The position numbers and the translations under genes are program-made. A stretch of DNA of 64,000 bases from NCBI RefSeq assembly GCF_001247745.1, contig NZ_LAIR01000002.1, positions 1,054,001-1,118,000 on the forward strand, in the 5' to 3' direction. Positions 41,811-49,997 of this stretch are shown piece by piece; position 1 is the stretch's first letter, and the number at the start of each line of letters is the position of its first letter. Below the pieces are notes generated by a model. The model was not told the DNA's origin, ran no database searches, and was given only the letters and a program-made list of their open reading frames with translations. The stretch comes from Luteipulveratus halotolerans (GTDB taxonomy: Bacteria; Actinomycetota; Actinomycetes; Actinomycetales; Dermatophilaceae).

Positions 41811-42794
41811 GTGTCCCTTCAGAATGTGCGCATGCCGACACCGTCGAAGGCCGCTCTCGAGCACGTCAGGTCCATCGCCCGGCGCACGGGTGTCGACGTC
41901 GACGTCGCGCTCCTCGAGGACGTCCGGCGGCGTGCCGCGCTCACCATCAACTTCCACCCCGACCGCCCGTCCCGTGACGGGCGGACGGCTGCGGCTGCGC
42001 TGGCCGACGACGGGATGTACCGCACCCAGTTCGAGACCGGCATCTCAGCGGGTGGCCTCGACGCGGTCATGAACGGCGCGCGCTCGCGCTGGGAGCGGGC
42101 GATGTTCGGGTCGGCGTACGACGGTGTCGTCGCGGCCGACCGCCCGAGGTACGGCGGCCTGGACCTGGTGGGATATGCCGCCGGAGCGTGCCCCAGGTTC
42201 GGCTCCTGCCACCTCCGGCTGCGGCCACATCTGCGTGAGTGCGCGACGTACTCCTACGGGGACAGCGTCACCGAGCCCACGGCGGTCGGGACGTGGGACA
42301 CGCTCGGCCCGGTGGTCGCGGCCGCGGTCGTCGATGACATGCCCGAGGTCCACGCTCGCCACGCAGGGTTCGCGCGGCTCGACCGCTACGTCGAGGCCCA
42401 GATCCACCACCGGGTCGACCTGCGTACGGACGTGGAGGCCCTGGTGGCCGACCCGTCGTTCCGTGGCTCACCGGTGGGGGATGACCTGCAGCGCATGGCG
42501 ACGCGCTTCGCGGTGCCGTTGCGCTGGCACGACGGCTACGTCCTCGACGCCGAGGGGCTCGACCCACAGTTCCGCACCGAGCTCTCACCTCGGCTGGCCA
42601 AGGACGTCCACACCCGGCTCGCGCGACCGGGACAGCAGCTGGACGCCGAGCTGATCGGCCGGGCCGTACAGGCGGTGGTCGCCGACCCCGCGGCCTGGGC
42701 GGCGTACGGCGATGTGGTGCAGGTCCTGCAGGAGCTGAAGCACCTGTGGCACCACCTGGTCGATCGGGGCGCGGTCGATCAGGAGCGCTCGTAG
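41811..42794 (+). CDS. DUF3626 domain protein
   Basis: This 327-residue cytoplasmic protein has a DUF3626-like pattern: LTINFHPDRPSRDGRTAAAAL near the N-terminus, FETGISAGGL, and PRFGSCHLRLRPHLRECATYSYGDS in the middle. The conserved His, Arg and Asp residues hint at an enzyme, but none is known. The start is uncertain: GTG 41811 or ATG 41832, neither with a clear ribosome site. It diverges from the Hsp70-like gene; the gap holds a GTTCAC-CC-GTGAAC inverted repeat (41771-41784). Its last 16 bases overlap the folA end tail to tail. Confidence 0.75.
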   Translation: MSLQNVRMPTPSKAALEHVRSIARRTGVDVDVALLEDVRRRAALTINFHPDRPSRDGRTAAAALADDGMYRTQFETGISAGGLDAVMNGARSRWERAMFGSAYDGVVAADRPRYGGLDLVGYAAGACPRFGSCHLRLRPHLRECATYSYGDSVTEPTAVGTWDTLGPVVAAAVVDDMPEVHARHAGFARLDRYVEAQIHHRVDLRTDVEALVADPSFRGSPVGDDLQRMATRFAVPLRWHDGYVLDAEGLDPQFRTELSPRLAKDVHTRLARPGQQLDAELIGRAVQAVVADPAAWAAYGDVVQVLQELKHLWHHLVDRGAVDQERS

Positions 42795-43735
42795 GTCACC
42801 CAGGCGAACCCGTCGCGCTGCTCGCGCGCGGTCTCGTGCCAGCGTGCCGGGTCGACCTCCGGGAAGACGGTCTCGCCCTCAGGTGCCTGGTCGACCAGGG
42901 TGAGCTCGAGCCGGTCGGCGAGGTCGATGGTCTGTGCGTAGATCTCGCCACCGCCCACGACGAACAGCTCACCGTCGGGCGCGCCCGCAAGTGCCTCGGC
43001 CAGCGAGTGGGCGACCACCGCGCCGGGTGCAGACCAGGTGCGGTCGCGGGTGACCACGACCGTCGTACGGCCCGGGAGCGCGCGGCCGATGGAGTCCCAG
43101 GTGCCGCGGCCCATGATCATCGTGCCGCCGGTCGTGAGCGCCTTGAACCGCTTCAGGTCGTCGCTGAGGTGCCACGGCATGTCGCCGTCCGCCCCGATCA
43201 CGCGGTTGGTGCCCATGGCCGCGACGAGGGTCAGGCGCTGCTCGAACCCCCGCTGCATGATGGGCGGCACCGCACCGGCGGCCACGGCGTCCAGCACCTG
43301 GCGCTCGTGGGGGACGACACGGTCCGGAAGGTCCTCGAGCGCGAACCAGCGCAGCTCGGCGGCCTTGTCGGGTTCCTGCAACGACGGCTCGCCCTGCCAC
43401 CGGCGCACCCGGAAGAAGAAGTCGGCCCGCTCCTCGATGGGCTGTCCGAGGAGGCTGTGACGCTGCAGGGTGGTCAGCGGCTCGAGGTCATCGGAGCCGA
43501 TGTCGATGCCGAGCTCCTCGCGAGCCTCGGACACCGCCGCGGCAGCAGCGGACTCGCCGGACTCGACGTGCCCGGCAGCCGCGCACGCCCACCAGCCGTC
43601 CATGTATCCAGTGCCACGGCGCAGCTGCAGCGCGACCTCGGTGCGGGTGTCGACCTCGCGGGTGAGGACGACGTACGAGGCAGGGACCAGTGGCACCCGC
43701 ACGCGGCCGTCGCGCGCGTCGGCCGCAGCGGTCAT
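42779..43735 (-). CDS. folA: NUDIX hydrolase - dihydrofolate reductase fusion
   Basis: One 318-residue frame carries an N-terminal NUDIX domain (about 14-150) and a C-terminal DHFR domain (about 166-318). The Nudix box is at 55-77, GHVESGE followed by SEAREELGI; the catalytic Glu residues are kept but the usual Arg is Ser69. DHFR is shown by VAAMGTNRVIGADGDMPWHL, the acidic LSDDLKRFK site and IMGRGTWDSIG. The ATG overlaps the thyA stop (ATGA). An internal ATG at 43258 could start DHFR alone but has no ribosome site. DHFR regenerates the tetrahydrofolate oxidised by ThyA; the NUDIX part might clean up damaged nucleotides or pteridine triphosphates. Confidence 0.9.
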   Translation of the reverse strand: MTAAADARDGRVRVPLVPASYVVLTREVDTRTEVALQLRRGTGYMDGWWACAAAGHVESGESAAAAAVSEAREELGIDIGSDDLEPLTTLQRHSLLGQPIEERADFFFRVRRWQGEPSLQEPDKAAELRWFALEDLPDRVVPHERQVLDAVAAGAVPPIMQRGFEQRLTLVAAMGTNRVIGADGDMPWHLSDDLKRFKALTTGGTMIMGRGTWDSIGRALPGRTTVVVTRDRTWSAPGAVVAHSLAEALAGAPDGELFVVGGGEIYAQTIDLADRLELTLVDQAPEGETVFPEVDPARWHETAREQRDGFAWVTYERS

Positions 43736-44526
43736 ACGGCGACCGGCGCCTTGATGCCGGGGTCGGCGACGTAGCCCTCGAGCGAGATGTCGTCGAGGTC
43801 GAACGCGTCGATGTCCTTGATCGCGGGGTTGAGCACCAGGCGGGGGAGCGGCTTGGGCTCGCGCGTCAGCTGCAGCCGCGCCTGGTCGACGTGGTTGAGG
43901 TAGAGGTGGGCGTCGCCGATCGTGTGCACGAAGTCGCCGACCTGCAGGTCGGTCACCCGCGCGACCATCGAGGTGAGCAGGGCGTAGGAGGCGATGTTGA
44001 ACGGCACGCCGAGGAACACATCGCCCGAGCGCTGGTAGAGCTGGCACGACAGCCGGCCGTCCGCGACGTAGAACTGGAACATCGTGTGGCAGGGCGGCAG
44101 CGCCATGTCGTCGACGTCTGCGACGTTCCAGGCCGAGACGATGTGCCGGCGCGAGTCGGGGTTGGTGCGGATGCCGTCGACGACGCGGGCGAGCTGGTCG
44201 ATCGAGCGGCCGTCGGGCGTGGGCCAGGATCGCCACTGGTGGCCGTAGACCGGGCCGAGGTCGCCGTGCTCGTCGGCCCACTCGTCCCAGATCGAGATCT
44301 TGCGCTCGTGCAGCCATGCGACGTTGGTGTCACCGCGCAGGAACCACAGCAGCTCACCGAAGATCGAGCGCAGGTGCAGCTTCTTGGTCGTCGTGACGGG
44401 AAAACCGTCCTGCAGCGGGAAGCGCATCTGATGCCCGAACACCGAGAGCGTCCCGGTGCCGGTGCGGTCGTCCTTGCGGGTGCCTTCGTCGAGCACACGC
44501 TCGAGCAGGGAGAGGTACTGCTTCAC
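43732..44526 (-). CDS. thyA: thymidylate synthase
   Basis: ThyA methylates dUMP to dTMP using methylene-tetrahydrofolate. The 264-residue protein matches the E. coli type in length and motifs: DRTGTGTLSVFGHQMRF, GELLWFLRGDTN, the nucleophile in ALPPCHTMFQFYV and CQLYQRSGDVFLGVPFNIASY. The GTG start at 44526 begins VKQYLSLLERVL. TAGCGT (44535-44540, minus strand) lies 8 bases upstream, so the message may be leaderless. It is co-transcribed with the NUDIX-folA gene by a 4-base overlap. Confidence 0.97.
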   Translation of the reverse strand: MKQYLSLLERVLDEGTRKDDRTGTGTLSVFGHQMRFPLQDGFPVTTTKKLHLRSIFGELLWFLRGDTNVAWLHERKISIWDEWADEHGDLGPVYGHQWRSWPTPDGRSIDQLARVVDGIRTNPDSRRHIVSAWNVADVDDMALPPCHTMFQFYVADGRLSCQLYQRSGDVFLGVPFNIASYALLTSMVARVTDLQVGDFVHTIGDAHLYLNHVDQARLQLTREPKPLPRLVLNPAIKDIDAFDLDDISLEGYVADPGIKAPVAV

Positions 44527-44534
44527 GACCGGTG

Positions 44535-44540
44535 ACGCTA
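44535..44540 (-). promoter_or_regulatory. -10 element of thyA
   Basis: On the minus strand TAGCGT lies 8 bases before the thyA GTG with no ribosome site between them, consistent with a leaderless or near-leaderless transcript. Confidence 0.42.
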
Positions 44541-44592
44541 GCAGCGGCCCCTGACACGGCGCCGCGCCGGCGCGCACCCGGGCGCTACTCAG

Positions 44593-44608
44593 TGTGATCC
44601 AGATCACA
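44593..44608. promoter_or_regulatory. CRP/GlxR-type binding site
   Basis: TGTGATCCAGATCACA is a perfect 16-base palindrome matching the cAMP-receptor-protein (actinobacterial GlxR/Crp) consensus TGTGA-N6-TCACA. It lies in the divergent thyA-dapA gap, about 75 bases from thyA and 176 bases from dapA. It also lies just before a small unexplained stretch that ends in a 17-bp hairpin. Confidence 0.72.
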
Positions 44609-44652
44609 ATGATGTCTCGTAACGAATCCTCGTACGCCCCGATGTAACCCGT

Positions 44653-44696
44653 GATCGCGTCGCCACCCGGACCCCCGAGCGGGTGGCGACGCGATC
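44653..44696 (+). terminator. 17-bp perfect hairpin in the thyA-dapA gap (terminator of an unseen small transcript, or leader element)
   Basis: Bases 44653-44669 pair without mismatch with 44680-44696 around a 10-base loop. Both flanking genes point away, so it is not the terminator of either. It could end a short RNA transcribed from near the CRP-type site at 44593, or lie in the dapA upstream region. The strand is assigned only from the order site-then-hairpin. Confidence 0.55.
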
Positions 44697-44762
44697 TACT
44701 TGTCTCACCCGACGCCGCCGCTCAGCCCGTGAGCCGCGCGGGCGTCCAGGGGTCTCAGCGAC

Positions 44763-44768
44763 TAGCCT
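44763..44768 (+). promoter_or_regulatory. -10 element of dapA
   Basis: TAGCCT lies 8 bases before the dapA ATG, again without a ribosome site in between, so a leaderless or near-leaderless dapA message is likely. It lies downstream of the 17-bp hairpin, so dapA need not be read through it. Confidence 0.42.
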
Positions 44769-44776
44769 GATCAGCC

Positions 44777-45664
44777 ATGACGAGCACTCCTTTCGGCCGC
44801 GTCGTGACGGCCATGGTGACCCCGATGCACGCCGACGGCTCACTCGACCTCGACGGCACCGCCAAGCTCGCCTCGCACCTGGTCGACCAGGGCCATGACG
44901 GCCTGGTCGTCAACGGCACGACGGGCGAGTCCGCGACCACCACCGACGAGGAGAACTTCGCGACCGTCAAGGCGGTCGTCGACGCCGTCGGTGACCGCGT
45001 CGCCGTGACCGCAGGCGTCGGCACCAATGACACCGAGCACTCCACCCGCGTCGCCCGACGCATGGCCGAGCTCGGCGCGGACGCCGTCCTCATCGTGACG
45101 CCCTACTACAACAAGCCCACCCAGGCCGGCATCGTCGAGCACTTCCGCTCGGTGGCGACCGCGACCGACCTGCCCGCGATGGCGTACGACATCCCCGGCC
45201 GCACGGCGACCGCGCTGGCGACCGACACCATCCGCCGACTCGCGGAGATCGATCAGGTCAAGGCCGTCAAGGACGCCAAGGGCGACCTGTTCGAGGCCAG
45301 CCGGCTGATGGCCGAGACCGACCTGCTGTGGTACTCCGGCGACGACGTCGTCAACCTCGCGCACCTGGCCCAGGGTGCCGTCGGGGTCGTGTCCGTGGTC
45401 GGGCACGTCGCCGGCGCGCAGTACGCCGAGATGGTCGCCGCCGTCGACCGCGGTGATCTCGTGCGCGCTCGCGAGATCCACACCTCGCTGATCCCGCTGG
45501 TCGATGCGATCATGCACGTCAGCCAAGGCGCGATCCAGGCCAAGGCTGCGATGCACCTGCTGGGTGTGATCGACTCAGACTTCTGCCGGCTGCCTCTGCT
45601 GCCGGCGCCCGATGAGCACCGCGCACTGCTGCGCGAGGCGCTGACCAAGTCAGGACTGATGTGA
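44777..45664 (+). CDS. dapA: 4-hydroxy-tetrahydrodipicolinate synthase
   Basis: DapA condenses pyruvate with aspartate semialdehyde, the first committed step to diaminopimelate and lysine. The 295-residue protein has the aldolase motifs GTTGESATTT (residues 47-56), Tyr137 in AMAYDIPGRT and the Schiff-base Lys165 in VKAVKDAKGD. The ATG start is clear. Its stop overlaps the RNase J GTG (GTGA), a coupling common in actinobacteria. Confidence 0.97.
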   Translation: MTSTPFGRVVTAMVTPMHADGSLDLDGTAKLASHLVDQGHDGLVVNGTTGESATTTDEENFATVKAVVDAVGDRVAVTAGVGTNDTEHSTRVARRMAELGADAVLIVTPYYNKPTQAGIVEHFRSVATATDLPAMAYDIPGRTATALATDTIRRLAEIDQVKAVKDAKGDLFEASRLMAETDLLWYSGDDVVNLAHLAQGAVGVVSVVGHVAGAQYAEMVAAVDRGDLVRAREIHTSLIPLVDAIMHVSQGAIQAKAAMHLLGVIDSDFCRLPLLPAPDEHRALLREALTKSGLM

Positions 45665-47343
45665 GTCACCCCCACCCCGAGCTCGGCCCGCCCCCCGCAC
45701 TGGCCCAGGGCGGTGTTCGCGTCGTGGCCCTCGGCGGGCTCGGCGAGGTCGGCCGCAACATGACGGTCGTCGAGCACGACGGGCGTCTGCTGATCATCGA
45801 CTGCGGTGTGCTGTTCCCCGAGGACCACCCGGGTGTCGACCTGATCCTTCCCGACTTCGAGTACATCGCCGACCGCCTCGACGACATCGACGGCATCGTG
45901 CTCACCCACGGCCACGAGGACCACATCGGCGCCGTGCCCTACCTGCTGCGCATGAAGCGCGACATCCCGCTGATCGGCTCCACCCTGACGCTGGCCCTCG
46001 TCGAGGCCAAGCTCAAGGAGCACCGCATCAAGCCCTACACGATGGCGGTCAAGGAGGGCGGGCGCGAGCAGATCGGTCCGTTCGACTGCGAGTTCGTCGC
46101 CGTCAACCACTCCATCCCCGACGCGCTCGCGGTGTTCATCCGTACGCCGGGCGGCACGCTCCTGTGCACCGGCGACTTCAAGATGGACCAGCTGCCGCTC
46201 GACGGCCGCATCACCGACCTGCGCGCGTTCGCTCGCCTCGGCGAGGAGGGTGTCGACCTCTTCCTGACCGACTCCACCAACGCCGAGGTGCCGGGGTTCA
46301 CCACTCCCGAGCGTGACATCACACCGGCGATCGAGCGTGTCTTCGAGACCGCCGAGCGACGCATCATCGTCGCCTGCTTCTCCTCGCACGTGCACCGCGT
46401 GCAGCAGGTGCTCGACACCGCCGAGCTCTACGGCCGCAAGGTGGCGATGGTCGGTCGGTCGATGGTGCGCAACATGGGCATCGCCTCCGACCTCGGATAC
46501 CTGCGCATTCCCGACGGCGTCCTGGTCGACCTCAAGAAGCTCGACCAGCTGCCCGACGACCAGGTCGTGCTCATCTGCACCGGCTCTCAGGGTGAGCCGA
46601 TGGCGGCGCTGTCGCGGATGGCCAACCGTGACCACAAGATCGACGTCGGCGAGGGCGACACGGTGCTGATGGCCAGTTCGCTCATCCCCGGCAACGAGAA
46701 CGCCGTCTACCGCGTCATGAACGGTCTGATGCGCCTCGGCGCCAAGGTCGTGCACAAGGGCAACGCGCTCGTGCACGTCTCGGGCCACGCGAGCGCCGGC
46801 GAGCTGCTCTACTGCTACAACATCGTCAAGCCGCGCAACGTGATGCCGATCCACGGTGAGTGGCGCCACCTGGTGGCCAACGCCGACCTCGCGGTGCAGA
46901 CCGGCGTACCGCGCAAGAACGTCGTGCTCGCCGAGGACGGTGTGGTCGTCGACCTGGTCAAGGGCCGGGCGGCCATCACGGGCAAGGTCCCGTGCGGCTA
47001 CATCTACGTCGACGGCTCGCTCGTGGGCGCGACCGACGAAGAGCTGCTCAAGGACCGCCGCATCCTGCGCGACGAGGGCTTCGTGACGATCATCGTCGTG
47101 CGCGATGCCGCGACCGGCAAGATCGCGGCCGGGCCGGAGATCCAGACCCGTGGCTTCGCCGAGGACGAGCAGGTCTTCGACCGCGTGCTGCCCAAGCTCG
47201 AGGAAGCCCTCGAAGAAGCGCGCGCCAAGGGCATCACCGACAGCTATCAGCTGCAGCAGGTGCTCCGCCGCACAGTGGGCGGGTTCGTCGGCAGCAAGCT
47301 GCGCCGGCGCCCGATGATCATCCCGATCGTCATCGACGCCTGA
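45661..47343 (+). CDS. rnj: ribonuclease J
   Basis: RNase J is a metallo-beta-lactamase/beta-CASP nuclease with endonuclease and 5' exonuclease activity in mRNA decay and rRNA maturation. The 560-residue protein has the zinc motif LTHGHEDHIGAVPY (His83, His85, Asp87, His88), FKMDQLPLDGR, the beta-CASP part with FSSHVHRVQQVLD and HVSGHASAGEL, and the C-terminal dimerisation domain. The GTG overlaps dapA by 4 bases. With pnp at 19.6 kb it gives the window two main RNA-decay enzymes. Confidence 0.97.
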   Translation: MSHPHPELGPPPALAQGGVRVVALGGLGEVGRNMTVVEHDGRLLIIDCGVLFPEDHPGVDLILPDFEYIADRLDDIDGIVLTHGHEDHIGAVPYLLRMKRDIPLIGSTLTLALVEAKLKEHRIKPYTMAVKEGGREQIGPFDCEFVAVNHSIPDALAVFIRTPGGTLLCTGDFKMDQLPLDGRITDLRAFARLGEEGVDLFLTDSTNAEVPGFTTPERDITPAIERVFETAERRIIVACFSSHVHRVQQVLDTAELYGRKVAMVGRSMVRNMGIASDLGYLRIPDGVLVDLKKLDQLPDDQVVLICTGSQGEPMAALSRMANRDHKIDVGEGDTVLMASSLIPGNENAVYRVMNGLMRLGAKVVHKGNALVHVSGHASAGELLYCYNIVKPRNVMPIHGEWRHLVANADLAVQTGVPRKNVVLAEDGVVVDLVKGRAAITGKVPCGYIYVDGSLVGATDEELLKDRRILRDEGFVTIIVVRDAATGKIAAGPEIQTRGFAEDEQVFDRVLPKLEEALEEARAKGITDSYQLQQVLRRTVGGFVGSKLRRRPMIIPIVIDA

Positions 47344-47346
47344 GGC

Positions 47347-48324
47347 TCAACCGGCCACCTGCTGTGCCCGAAAGGTCCGCCGGTACGCCGTCGGGCTGGT
47401 ACCCATCCGCGGCACGAAGTGGTGGCGCAGCGCAGCGGGCGACGCGAATCCTGTTGCGCCGCAGACGATCTCGACCGGCATGTCCGTCGTCTCGAGCAGC
47501 TCGACGGCTCGCTGCACCCGGCGTTCGATGACCCACTGGGCCGGGCTCGTACCCGTGGCGGCGGCGAACCTGCGTACGAAGGTGCGCTCGGACATCGCCG
47601 TACGACGGGCCAGGTCCGCGACGCGGATCGGCTCGTCGAGGTGAGCCTGCGCCCACGCCAGCGTCGCCGCGAGGCGCTCGTCGTCGGGGTCAGTGGCCAC
47701 GGGTGCCTCGATGTACTGCGACTGGCCGCCCGGGCGGTGGGGTGAGACGACCAGTCGGCGCGCGACGGCGTTGGCGGTCGCGGCCCCGAGGTCGCGTCGC
47801 ACGAGGTGCAGCGCCAGGTCGAGCCCTGCCGCGCAGCCGGCGCTGCTGAGGATGTCGCCGTCGTCGACGTACAACGGGTCGCGGTCGACCCTGATCCGCG
47901 GGTACCGCCGCTGCAGGTCGTCGGCGTAGCGCCAGTGCGTCGTCGCGGGTCGGTCGTCGAGCAGCCCGGCGGCGGCGAGTGCGAAGGCGCCGGAGCAGAT
48001 CGAGACGACGCGGGCTCCCCGTGCGTGGGCGCTGCGCAACGCCTCGATGACTCCCGCGTGCACCGGCTCGTCGGGGTTGCGCACGCTCGGGACGACGACG
48101 GTGTCAGCGGCGGCGAAGTGGTCGAGGTCGTACGCCGTCCGCATCGTCGCGCCGCCCAGCATCGTGAGCGGGCGACGGTCGGCGGCACACACCTTGAGGT
48201 CGTACCAGGGCTGGTCGATGTCGGGCCAGGTGAGGCCGAACACCTCGGCGACGATGCCGGACTCGAAGCCGGTCATCCCGTCGTACGCGAGCACGGACAC
48301 CGTTCCGGGGCTGGACGTCGCCAT
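47347..48324 (-). CDS. GlxA-family AraC-type transcriptional regulator (second copy)
   Basis: This 325-residue regulator has a DJ-1/PfpI-like sensor domain (about 1-185, with VVSICSGAFALAAAGLL) and two C-terminal AraC helix-turn-helices (IRVADLARRTAMSERTFVRRF and VEIVCGATGFASPAALRHHF). It is not a close copy of the protein at 1998. The ATG at 48324 has TAAAAT 6 bases upstream on the same strand, so it is probably leaderless. No enzyme gene is paired with it; only a doubtful 65-codon ORF diverges from it. Its stop faces rnj at 3 bases. Confidence 0.92.
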   Translation of the reverse strand: MATSSPGTVSVLAYDGMTGFESGIVAEVFGLTWPDIDQPWYDLKVCAADRRPLTMLGGATMRTAYDLDHFAAADTVVVPSVRNPDEPVHAGVIEALRSAHARGARVVSICSGAFALAAAGLLDDRPATTHWRYADDLQRRYPRIRVDRDPLYVDDGDILSSAGCAAGLDLALHLVRRDLGAATANAVARRLVVSPHRPGGQSQYIEAPVATDPDDERLAATLAWAQAHLDEPIRVADLARRTAMSERTFVRRFAAATGTSPAQWVIERRVQRAVELLETTDMPVEIVCGATGFASPAALRHHFVPRMGTSPTAYRRTFRAQQVAG

Positions 48325-48330
48325 GGCGTG

Positions 48331-48336
48331 ATTTTA
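48331..48336 (-). promoter_or_regulatory. -10 element of the second GlxA regulator, leaderless spacing
   Basis: On the minus strand TAAAAT, a near-ideal -10 in a very GC-rich setting, lies 6 bases before the ATG at 48324. A GTGGCA hexamer 17 bases upstream is a weak -35 match. Confidence 0.58.
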
Positions 48337-48480
48337 GCGAACAGCGTCGTTTCTGCCACTGTTGTGGGGGCGGCGCACCGAGCAGGCTCGACGCATGACG
48401 ACCATCTGGAACCTGTTGCGAGACCTGGCGTTCGGTGTGCACGCGGCACACGGCATCCGGCACGGGGTGCCGGTGCGACC

Positions 48481-49233
48481 TCAGGCCAGTGCTGCGAGCG
48501 CGAGAGCGCTCAACGACACCAGCCAGCTGACGAAGCTGCCCACGAGGAAGTACTCGGTCACCTCGTCGATGCCCACCTCCGACTGTGCCTGAGTGAGGCT
48601 GCGGCGGGCGTTGAGCTCGGGGAACCGGATGAGGCCCTTGGCCGCGATCACCAGGCCGGCCGAGGCCACCTCGCCCGCCAGCCCGAGGCCGAGGATGAAG
48701 ACGCGCTCGAGCGGGCCGAGCAGACGCCCGCCCTTGAGCCGGTCCGAGGGCTGGGGCTGCCCCTGGGGCTTGAGGGCGCCGACAGCGGCCAGCACCAGGC
48801 GGACGAGCTCATTGCCGGTGCTGAGCTGGACGAGCCCGAGGGCGAGCAGCAGCAGGAACTTCTCGGCCGAGAGGTCGTGCAACGGGGGCAGGTCGACCCA
48901 GCGCAGCCAGCGCCCGACCGCGCCGTCGGCACTCGAACCCGCTCCGGACACGGCGAGCAGGCCGACGACCCCACCGCACAGCACGACGAGCGGGCGCAGC
49001 TCGTCACGATGACGTCGTTCGGCGCGGGCACTGAGCTCGACCCACCCGGCGGTGACGGCTGCGCAGCCGATCAGGAGGGCGATGTCGGCGCCCGAGGTGA
49101 GCCCGGCGAGGAGGGCAGCACCGACCAGGGTGGCGAGGCCGACGGCCAGGGGAGACCAGTGCGCCGTACGCCGGAGGGGGCGCGCCAGGTCGGCCACGCC
49201 GACGGCGAGCAGGAGAACCGCGACGTGGCTCAT
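48481..49233 (-). CDS. polytopic membrane protein coupled to satD (DUF3307-like)
   Basis: This 250-residue membrane protein has six to seven hydrophobic helices. The C-terminal block VTEYFLVGSFVSWLVSLSAL, with a conserved EYFL-G pattern, and the preceding RFPELNARRSL resemble DUF3307 proteins that accompany SatD genes. That family call is made from pattern and neighbour only. The ATG overlaps the satD stop by ATGA, so the two are made together. Function unknown; it is presumably the membrane partner of the SatD regulator-like protein. Confidence 0.68.
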   Translation of the reverse strand: MSHVAVLLLAVGVADLARPLRRTAHWSPLAVGLATLVGAALLAGLTSGADIALLIGCAAVTAGWVELSARAERRHRDELRPLVVLCGGVVGLLAVSGAGSSADGAVGRWLRWVDLPPLHDLSAEKFLLLLALGLVQLSTGNELVRLVLAAVGALKPQGQPQPSDRLKGGRLLGPLERVFILGLGLAGEVASAGLVIAAKGLIRFPELNARRSLTQAQSEVGIDEVTEYFLVGSFVSWLVSLSALALAALA

Positions 49234-49874
49234 CGGACCTGCCGCAGCCAGTCGCTCGCGAGCACGATGGTGTCGAGCCCGTCGCGGACGGCGCGCTGCG
49301 ACACCGCCGATGCGCTGATGCCCTCGGCGTCGGCGAGGGCGGTCTTGGTCTGACCGGTCATGAGGCCTCTCAGGATGCGCAGGGAGCGTTCGTCCAGTGA
49401 TCCCATCAGATGGTCCCGACAGGCGAGCGCGGCGTTGACGGCCGGGGCGGCGGGGTCGTCGTCGTACGGGCTGTAGGTCGTGCGCACCAGGCGGAGCCCG
49501 GCACGTCGCTCGCCTGCTTCGGTGGCCTCGATCGCGGCGCGCGCGCTCCACCAGCCGGGGCCGTCCTGGGTGCGCCGGTCGGTGTCGAGCGTGGTCACCG
49601 TGCCGCGACCGATGCCGAAGCGCACATCGGCCTCGGGCAGGAGCGCCAGTCGGATGAGCAGCGCCGCGTGCACGGCGGCGCCGACGGTCGTGTAGCGCCC
49701 CTGGAGCTCGTCGGCGAAGGTGACGGCTGCCGGCTCGATCGTGCCGTCGATCTCGAGATCTGACAGGGCGGCGACCAGCCGCCGGTGCAGAGCGGCGCGG
49801 TCGGCGGAGGCCCGCGATCGCACGAGGTCCCCGATGAGCGTCGCCTCTTGAGCAGGATGCTTCACTTCGGCCAT
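49230..49874 (-). CDS. satD: SatD family protein with C-terminal helix-turn-helix
   Basis: This 214-residue protein has an N-terminal alpha/beta part (EATLIGDLVRSRASADRAALH, VTFADELQGRYTTVGAA, VRFGIGRGTV) typical of SatD. A C-terminal helix-turn-helix (GQTKTALADAEGISASAVSQRA) probably binds DNA. The role of SatD is not settled; in streptococci the name comes from an acid-tolerance locus. TAAGAT lies 6 bases before the ATG, embedded in GTGAAG repeats that look like an autoregulatory operator. It forms a two-gene unit with the membrane protein at 48481. Confidence 0.83.
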   Translation of the reverse strand: MAEVKHPAQEATLIGDLVRSRASADRAALHRRLVAALSDLEIDGTIEPAAVTFADELQGRYTTVGAAVHAALLIRLALLPEADVRFGIGRGTVTTLDTDRRTQDGPGWWSARAAIEATEAGERRAGLRLVRTTYSPYDDDPAAPAVNAALACRDHLMGSLDERSLRILRGLMTGQTKTALADAEGISASAVSQRAVRDGLDTIVLASDWLRQVR

Positions 49875-49910
49875 GTGAAGATCTTACCTTCATAAGCGAG
49901 AAGTGAAGGT
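49875..49910 (-). promoter_or_regulatory. satD promoter with inverted-repeat operator
   Basis: ACCTTCA (49886-49892) and TGAAGGT (49904-49910) form a 7-base inverted repeat with an 11-base spacer. A further GTGAAG copy at 49875-49880 adjoins the start codon. On the minus strand TAAGAT (49881-49886) is a -10 with 6-base spacing to the ATG. The repeats overlap the promoter core, which fits autorepression by the HTH protein SatD. Confidence 0.58.
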
Positions 49911-49997
49911 CATCTCTTGAGTCTCGGACCGGTGGTGGAGCACTCAGCCTCATGCCCGACGATGGTGCCCGGTTCGGGGTCGAGCACGGGGGAGACG

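Noticed and set aside
48395..48592. Small ORF starting MTTIWNLLRDLAFG, divergent from the second glxA gene
   Set aside because: The first ~29 codons look protein-like, but the frame then runs antisense into the DUF3307-like gene, has no ribosome site or promoter and matches nothing I recognise; it could be a remnant of a lost partner gene but is not supported enough to annotate.
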